Shown piece after piece: positions 6,105 through 9,737 of a stretch of DNA of 9,737 bases. Source of the stretch: Terriglobales bacterium (GTDB taxonomy: Bacteria; Acidobacteriota; Terriglobia; Terriglobales; Acidobacteriaceae); NCBI GenBank assembly GCA_015655365.1, contig JAATFE010000427.1, positions 1 to 9,737 on the forward strand, written 5' to 3'. The position numbers and the translations under genes were made by a program. Under the pieces are notes generated by a model. The model did no database searches. It saw only the letters and a list, made by a program, of their open reading frames with translations, and was not told the DNA's origin. The stretch's first letter is position 1. Each line of letters starts with the position of its first letter.

Positions 6105-7295
6105 TTGGGATCGAATCTAGCAGCACTGGGAGAGCCGCCCACTGCGGCGAATCTGCTCGCGGACGAGGGCACGCAAACGCTCGCAAATACGCACACTGCG
6201 ACCGGCATTCTGGTGGTCGACGATGAGGCACAGGTTCGCATCATGATCGGCGCCACCCTGGAACGCCATGGATTTGACGTGCGGTTGGCGGCCAGCAGCC
6301 ACGAAGCGCTCGACGCCTTGCAGCAGAACAACTTCGAACTGGTGTTGACCGACATCGTGATGCAGGATGGAAACGGCATCGCCCTGCTGGAACGCATTCA
6401 CGAACAGCAGCCGTGCCTGCCCGTTATCATGGTTACCGCCGTTCACGACATCGGCGTGGCCATCGACGCCATGCGCCGCGGCGCGTACGATTACCTGCTC
6501 AAGCCCTTCGAGCGGGATCATCTGATCGGCACCGTGAAGCGCGCCATCGACCACCGCAATGCCCTGCAAAAGAGCCAGAATTACCAGCAGAGCCTGGAGC
6601 AGGTGGTGCGTGCGCGGACTGAGATGCTCCGCCAGGCCATGGAAGATCTGGAGCGTTCCTACGACATTACCCTTGAGGCGCTCGGTGACGCGCTCGATCT
6701 TAAGGATTCAGAGACCGAGGGACACTCCAAACGGGTAACCGCGTACACCATTGCCCTGGCTCGCGCCATCGGCATCGCTCCCGCTCAGATCAAGGTGATC
6801 GCACGCGGCGCATTCTTGCACGACATCGGCAAGATGGCCATTCCGGACGAAATTTTGCGTAAACCCGGCAAGCTGACCCTGGAAGAGCAGGAGATTATGC
6901 ATGAACACTGCCCCCGCGGTTACCATATGCTGCGCAAAATCCCGTTCCTGGCCGAAGCCGCCGAAATCGTCTTCTCTCACCAGGAATTCTTCGACGGCAA
7001 CGGCTACCCGAACGGGCTGCGCGGAAACCAGATCCCCATCGGCGCTCGCATCTTTGCCGTGGCCGACGCGCTCGACGCCATCACCAGCGACCGTCCCTAC
7101 CGCAAGGCGCGCAGCTTTGACGCCGCACGCGCAGAGATCCTGCGCTGCTCGGGGACCCAGTTCGATCCGTCTGTGGTGGAAGTCTTCCTCAAGATGCCGA
7201 GTGAGCTTTGGCAGGAACTGCGCGCGGAGATCACCAACCAGAACAAGCGCTTCTCCACCTTCGATATGGCGAACCAGCCCTTTCCCTCAGCCTGA
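6105..7295 (+). CDS. Two-component response regulator, REC + HD-GYP (predicted cyclic-di-GMP phosphodiesterase)
   Basis: Cytoplasmic RpfG-type regulator, 396 residues from this start. The receiver domain (~34-150) has the acidic pair D39/D40, phospho-acceptor D83 in LTDIVMQDG, T111, and K133 in YLLKPF. A helical linker (~150-185) leads to the HD-GYP domain (~186-370): E203 and H207 (ETEGHSKRV), H239-D240 (FLHDIGK), H268, H292, GYP at 300-302 and D321 (VADALDAITSDRPYR). The family's HHE metal motif reads HQE here (Q293). The domain predicts hydrolysis of c-di-GMP when the receiver is phosphorylated. The partner kinase is not in the window. The start is uncertain: TTG at 6105 has GGGAG 8 nt upstream, TTG at 6090 is an alternative, and the frame stays open to an ATG at 5871. 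Sequence before ~6105 has low third-position GC and no domain, so I prefer the short form. Confidence 0.92.
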   Translation: MGSNLAALGEPPTAANLLADEGTQTLANTHTATGILVVDDEAQVRIMIGATLERHGFDVRLAASSHEALDALQQNNFELVLTDIVMQDGNGIALLERIHEQQPCLPVIMVTAVHDIGVAIDAMRRGAYDYLLKPFERDHLIGTVKRAIDHRNALQKSQNYQQSLEQVVRARTEMLRQAMEDLERSYDITLEALGDALDLKDSETEGHSKRVTAYTIALARAIGIAPAQIKVIARGAFLHDIGKMAIPDEILRKPGKLTLEEQEIMHEHCPRGYHMLRKIPFLAEAAEIVFSHQEFFDGNGYPNGLRGNQIPIGARIFAVADALDAITSDRPYRKARSFDAARAEILRCSGTQFDPSVVEVFLKMPSELWQELRAEITNQNKRFSTFDMANQPFPSA

Positions 7296-7320
7296 CAATC
7301 CCGTCTCAGGAGCAGAAGCC

Positions 7321-7599
7321 ATGACCGCATTCTCTCCCGCTGAAGTTGCTCTCCACCTTGCCGCCCTCCCTGCCTGGCAGGTGGAAGGCGGCGAACTGGT
7401 GCGCACCTTCCAGTTCGAGGATTTCCTCGCCGCACTCTGCTTCGTCAACCGCGTAGCCGAGTTGGCCGAAGCAGCCGGGCACCATCCGGACATCGATATT
7501 CGCTATAACCGGGTTCGCCTCGCGCTGGCAACCCACGACGCCAGCGGCCTCACCGCAAAGGACTTCGAGTTGGCCGCCGCCGCAGACAAAGCTGTGTAA
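7321..7599 (+). CDS. phhB: Pterin-4a-carbinolamine dehydratase
   Basis: Predicted 4a-hydroxytetrahydrobiopterin dehydratase (EC 4.2.1.96), 92 residues, the normal family length. It dehydrates the 4a-carbinolamine produced when an aromatic amino acid hydroxylase uses its pterin cofactor, and in some bacteria such proteins act in molybdopterin-related metabolism. The signature EAAGHHPDIDIRYNRV (50-65) carries the catalytic His pair H54-H55, and THDASGLTAKD (71-81) carries the third His, H72. W19 in the LPAWQ segment is also typical. The AGGAG site (7308-7312), 8 nt before the ATG, defines the start. Only 25 bp separate it from the HD-GYP regulator, so the two may share a transcript. I see no hydroxylase gene here, so its actual pterin partner is unknown. 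The symbol is by family analogy. Confidence 0.92.
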   Translation: MTAFSPAEVALHLAALPAWQVEGGELVRTFQFEDFLAALCFVNRVAELAEAAGHHPDIDIRYNRVRLALATHDASGLTAKDFELAAAADKAV

Positions 7600-7621
7600 A
7601 CTGCTCAAACTGGAACACCGC

Positions 7622-8575
7622 TCACACCACGCCGGCCAAATAGTAGTTGTCCTCGTGCGACACAGACTGAACCGGCTTGGTAACGCATGAGGCCAGCACG
7701 ACTGGGGAGAGCGTCATCACCGGGCAAGGTGCGTAGGCCAACACCTTATAGACCGTGCCGGTGCGGGTAATGGCGGCAAAATGGGAGGCTTCCTGAGCTC
7801 CCAACACAATCAGGCTCGCTTTCCGGACCCTGCCCTGATAGAGCAGTTCCTCGGTCGGATCGCCCACCGCTACCCTGGTTTGCAAACGAGCGCCGTCATG
7901 CAGCTTGTCTGGTACCAGCAAGGGAAGTTCAGCCGCGATCTGGTCAACGGTCTGGTTGCCCGGCATCCTGGCGTTCTCGTGCGGCTCAATCACTTGCTGC
8001 AAAATCAGGTTGGCGTTGCGCCGGGCCGCCAGTTCCGCTCCGAAAGTCGCTACCACGCGGCAGGTTTCCTGCTTGCTGACATCGCAGAGTATATTGCGGC
8101 TCGCCCCTTTGCGATAGCTTTCCTCGTCCACGTTGGGGCCGACAATGCAAACCGGCACATTGGCACAGCGCAGCACCGTTTCGGCCACCGGCCCCACCAG
8201 CAACTTGCCGATGGGGCCGGGAGAATGAGCGCCCATAATGACGCGATCGATCTTCCGTTCGCCCAGGAAAGTGAGAATCTGGTCCGCCGCCAGTCCCGGC
8301 CGGGCCACGATCCGGCTGTGTATCCCCAGATCTCTGGCGCAATCGGCAAGAGGCTCCAGGCGGCGTTTCTTTTCCCGGCTGGTGTCGCAAGAGCTCGCAG
8401 GGCCCTCCGGAGACCCCCCGTCCAGGCATCCATATGCATGAAAAATAATAAGATCGGCGCCAAATTCGGTAGCCTCAGCCAATGCAAAGCCAAACGCTTT
8501 TTCGTAGGCAGGGAGTTCGGCGGCAAACAGGATGGTGGAGGGTTTGCTCCACCCAGGCTTGATGATGGTAGTCAT
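7622..8575 (-). CDS. Universal stress protein with two Usp domains in tandem
   Basis: 317-residue cytoplasmic protein made of two UspA-like alpha/beta domains. Domain 1 (~12-146) starts STILFAAELPAYEKAF and contains IDRVIMGAHSPG...LLVGPVAETVLRCANVPVCIVG (109-146). Domain 2 (~160-290) starts NILCDVSKQE and contains LIVLGAQEAS...VLAYAPCPVMTL (255-289). The ATP-binding motif GxxGx9G(S/T) is degraded in both. In domain 1 it reads G115-S118...G128-P129, and in domain 2 the spacing is one residue longer with Glu at the second Gly. Nucleotide binding is therefore doubtful. The start is set by GGAGG (plus-strand 8581-8585 reads CCTCC) 5 nt upstream of the ATG. The frame stays open further upstream to 8809, but without a comparable ribosome site. 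The gene converges on the dehydratase with only 22 bp between stops. By family it is a stress-survival factor; the exact role is unknown. Confidence 0.9.
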   Translation of the reverse strand: MTTIIKPGWSKPSTILFAAELPAYEKAFGFALAEATEFGADLIIFHAYGCLDGGSPEGPASSCDTSREKKRRLEPLADCARDLGIHSRIVARPGLAADQILTFLGERKIDRVIMGAHSPGPIGKLLVGPVAETVLRCANVPVCIVGPNVDEESYRKGASRNILCDVSKQETCRVVATFGAELAARRNANLILQQVIEPHENARMPGNQTVDQIAAELPLLVPDKLHDGARLQTRVAVGDPTEELLYQGRVRKASLIVLGAQEASHFAAITRTGTVYKVLAYAPCPVMTLSPVVLASCVTKPVQSVSHEDNYYLAGVV

Positions 8576-8590
8576 GTGAGCCTCCTGGAC

Positions 8591-8636
8591 AGAAATCTGC
8601 TCGTCAGAATTTCTAATCCACATTTCCAGTTGTGGA
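8591..8636 (-). promoter_or_regulatory. Two adjacent hairpins in the usp mRNA leader
   Basis: AGAAATCTG (8591-8599) pairs with CAG-a-ATTTCT (8605-8614) around a 5-nt loop, 9 bp with one bulged base. TCCACA (8617-8622) pairs with TGTGGA (8631-8636) around an 8-nt loop. Both lie immediately upstream, in the gene's direction, of the Shine-Dalgarno of the universal stress protein gene (8581-8585). They could be leader-RNA structures or protein operators on DNA; a regulatory role is inferred. No clear promoter hexamers are seen in 8576-8771. Confidence 0.35.
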
Positions 8637-8771
8637 CCGTACAAAATTGAACACCTATGGGCGCTTTGAAAAGCGGCAGGGGCGCAGGCGCTTGGTCTTA
8701 CCGGACGGCCAAGTTTCGTTCCTATTCGAAGCACTCTGTTCGCCGTACCACGTCTACCTGGCTCCAGCAGC

Positions 8772-8999
8772 TCAACCTTCATCCGCAAGGTCGTCTTCTG
8801 AAATTCCATATTGCGGATTTATACCGTTTTCTTCGGCTTGACGGAGAGTTGTCAGGGTCTTTCGGTACCACCAAGCCGCAGCCAGCCCCCCGGCAAGAAC
8901 CGATGCAGCCATTATCACGCCCAGCTTAAGCCAGCCTGAAGAAGACGCGTCTTCGTGTCTTAATGTCGCCGAAGTAGAAGATTTCATAGATCTTGCCAT
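8772..8999 (-). CDS. Small single-pass membrane protein of unknown function
   Basis: 75-residue predicted protein that I do not recognise. A Ser/Thr-rich N-terminus (1-22) is followed by one strong transmembrane segment, LKLGVIMAASVLAGGLAAAWWY (24-45), then basic RK and a polar, acidic tail ending GISEDDLADEG. The tail and helix look like a genuine protein, whereas the plus-strand frames over the same DNA (8632-8929) read as low-complexity Arg/Ser-rich noise. The ribosome site is modest: AAGGGG (plus-strand 9010-9015) lies 10 nt before the ATG. A second in-frame Met at residue 5 is possible. It lies upstream of the universal stress gene in the same orientation, 196 bp apart, so co-transcription is possible but not shown. 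Confidence 0.65.
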   Translation of the reverse strand: MARSMKSSTSATLRHEDASSSGWLKLGVIMAASVLAGGLAAAWWYRKTLTTLRQAEENGINPQYGISEDDLADEG

Positions 9000-9120
9000 A
9001 ACATAAAAGCCCCTTGCCTCGGCTCCTTCCGTGCTCCACCGGCAGAAATGCTGCTGCGAACTTAGATGCCTGACCGGTACAAACGATAGCTGGCGGATTA
9101 CGATTTAAAAATTTCGATTT

Positions 9121-9149
9121 TTGTATTTGCTTTCCTGTGAATCTATGCT
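9121..9149 (+). promoter_or_regulatory. Candidate promoter of the terminated RNA
   Basis: TTGTAT (9121-9126) and TATGCT (9144-9149) are separated by 17 bp, each a partial match to sigma-70 hexamers (3 of 6 and 4 of 6). An AT-rich, UP-element-like block lies directly upstream. An overlapping alternative is TTGCTT (9127-9132) with TATGGT (9149-9154), 16 bp apart. Either would start transcription near 9156-9162. Confidence 0.4.
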
Positions 9150-9155
9150 ATGGTG

Positions 9156-9264
9156 TATATATTCCAGTTGAGGAGGCGGTCGACATTGACCCTCCGAGAC
9201 AGGAAGTAGTTTGCGTCACTGGCCTCCCGGCACGAACAGAAAACCGTTCGTGCCGTCTTTTTTT
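9156..9264 (+). ncRNA. Candidate structured small RNA or terminated leader (~100 nt)
   Basis: The segment between the candidate promoter and the terminator folds by eye. GGAGGC (9172-9177) can pair with GCCTCC (9222-9227) to close a junction. Inside, GGTC (9178-9181) pairs with GACC (9188-9191) around a 6-nt loop, and a weaker arm may form in 9198-9221. The competing pairing GGAG (9172-9175) with CTCC (9192-9195) would extend the small hairpin and open the closing helix. The terminator hairpin follows immediately. It could be a stand-alone small RNA or a riboswitch/attenuator controlling the PCYCGC-like gene. I do not recognise it as a known riboswitch, 6S or SRP RNA. The 5' end is approximate. 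Confidence 0.4.
9228..9264 (+). terminator. Strong Rho-independent terminator
   Basis: CGGCACGAAC (9228-9237) pairs perfectly with GTTCGTGCCG (9246-9255), a 10-bp stem with an 8-nt loop. Two bases after the stem comes a run of seven T (9258-9264). It faces the plus strand. No protein gene on that strand ends just before it, so it terminates a short transcript starting upstream within the same intergenic region. Confidence 0.85.
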
Positions 9265-9363
9265 ATCCGCGCGAGTGCTCTTTTCCAAACTCCGGAGATC
9301 CCCGAGTATCCTAGTTTCGTCCGGACACAGTTCCGGGTTAAGATGGGAACGAGAGAGCCTGCC

Positions 9364-9737
9364 ATGAATAATCCGATTAAGCGCCAATGGGTCCTGGGTC
9401 TGGGTGTCTTTGTCCTGACCGCGGCCAGCTATGCCCAGTGGTCGAACCCGGCCGAAGATGTTCCCGCCTACCACCCCGCAGCCCCGCTCAAGGTGAGCGC
9501 CCTGCCGGCGATCCTTTCCGGCTCCAAACTGACGGGCGAGAACTTCCGCTATCCCTGGCAGGTGCATGTCTACCAGCAGGCGGTTCGCATGGGGAACGTG
9601 CTCTACCAGCTTCCCTGCTACTGCCGCTGTGACCGCGCCCTGGGTCATACCAGCCTGCGCAGTTGCTACGAGGGGCTGCACGGCACCGAGTGCTCCACCT
9701 GCGCCAAAGAGGCCTTCTTCACCGCGCGCCAGCTCAA
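9364..9737 (+). CDS. Secreted PCYCGC-motif-like cysteine-rich protein (partial, 3' end outside window)
   Basis: An open frame from ATG 9364 runs off the window with 124 codons and no stop. Residues 1-24 form a signal peptide (KR, then hydrophobic WVLGLGVFVLTAASYA, cleavage before QW), so the protein is exported. Residues 84-89 read PCYCRC, followed by LGHTSLRSC (93-101) and TECSTCAKEAF (109-118). The Cys set is C85, C87, C89, C101, C110 and C113, with H94. This order matches the family called PCYCGC-motif-containing (lipo)protein, with Gly of CGC replaced by Arg. There is no lipobox Cys at the cleavage site. The clustered Cys/His suggest metal binding or redox chemistry, but no function is established to my knowledge. 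The ribosome site is weak (GAGAG, 9351-9355). It lies ~100 bp downstream of the terminated RNA. Confidence 0.8.
   Translation, partial: MNNPIKRQWVLGLGVFVLTAASYAQWSNPAEDVPAYHPAAPLKVSALPAILSGSKLTGENFRYPWQVHVYQQAVRMGNVLYQLPCYCRCDRALGHTSLRSCYEGLHGTECSTCAKEAFFTARQL

Larger units (their letters stand above)
9000..9363. other. Divergent intergenic region
   Basis: 364 bp between the minus-strand membrane protein gene and the plus-strand PCYCGC-like gene. It holds an AT-rich block (~9100-9135) including a 6-bp AAAAAT/ATTTTT hairpin with a TTCG loop (9107-9122), a candidate promoter, a short structured RNA, and a strong terminator. The ~100 bp between the terminator and the next gene (9265-9363) contain only a TAAGAT (9339-9344) that could be a weak -10, plus the 8-bp palindrome CTCCGGAG (9290-9297). 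I see no supported protein gene; the frame at 9137-9367 is read as chance. Confidence 0.6.

Noticed and set aside
5837..6226. 129-codon plus-strand frame before the HD-GYP gene
   Set aside because: It is out of frame with the regulator, compositionally odd (Arg/Cys/Trp-rich), has no family match and overlaps the start of the regulator.
7600..7621. Possible bidirectional terminator between the dehydratase and usp
   Set aside because: The 22-bp gap has no inverted repeat or T-run; if termination occurs here its signal is not visible.
7781..8650. 289-codon plus-strand open frame over the universal stress gene
   Set aside because: The minus-strand reading gives two recognisable Usp domains with a good ribosome site; the plus reading has neither.
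8657..8929. 90-codon plus-strand frame opposite the small membrane protein
   Set aside because: Arg/Ser-rich with no domain and no ribosome site; the minus-strand frame has a convincing transmembrane helix.
9137..9367. 76-codon plus-strand frame through the intergenic RNA and terminator
   Set aside because: It reads straight through a perfect terminator hairpin and T-run, has no ribosome site at its start, and the translation resembles nothing.

Overview
The window is high-GC bacterial DNA with complete, densely packed genes. It is most likely from an Acidobacteriota (Terriglobia-type) chromosome. That assignment is an inference from gene style: an M16 peptidase with a long charged insert, paired with an M16 partner that has lost the zinc site; a protein with a PCYCGC-like motif; and intergenic CCCA...TGGG / CCACCC...GGGTGG hairpins. 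No rRNA, tRNA, IS element or CRISPR array is visible.

Left part (1-978): a compact type II toxin-antitoxin pair, a Phd/YefM-like antitoxin overlapped by 4 bp by a PIN-domain RNase toxin. It is followed by a 280-bp non-coding stretch holding a strong imperfect hairpin. Centre-left (979-3983): two exported M16 (insulinase/pitrilysin) proteins whose reading frames overlap by ATGA. The first carries the HxxEH zinc motif. The second has lost it but keeps the R/Y substrate-binding pair that the first lacks, so the two together look like one split-active-site heterodimeric peptidase. Centre (3984-5561): glmU, the bifunctional enzyme making UDP-GlcNAc for peptidoglycan, with a best start at a TTG and a hairpin-rich leader.

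Centre-right (5562-7599): a ~540-bp gene-poor gap, then a response regulator of the REC + HD-GYP type (predicted c-di-GMP phosphodiesterase). A short gene for pterin-4a-carbinolamine dehydratase lies 25 bp after it. Right part on the minus strand (7622-8999): a tandem-domain universal stress protein and a small single-pass membrane protein. Far right (9000-9737): a divergent intergenic region with a candidate promoter, a short structured RNA ending in a textbook intrinsic terminator, and then a secreted cysteine-rich PCYCGC-like protein that runs off the window end.

The genes do not form one pathway. The coherent units are the toxin-antitoxin operon, the M16 pair, a possible HD-GYP/dehydratase transcript, and the terminated RNA in front of the PCYCGC-like gene. 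The most interesting items are the split M16 active site and the ~100-nt terminated RNA upstream of the PCYCGC-like gene.
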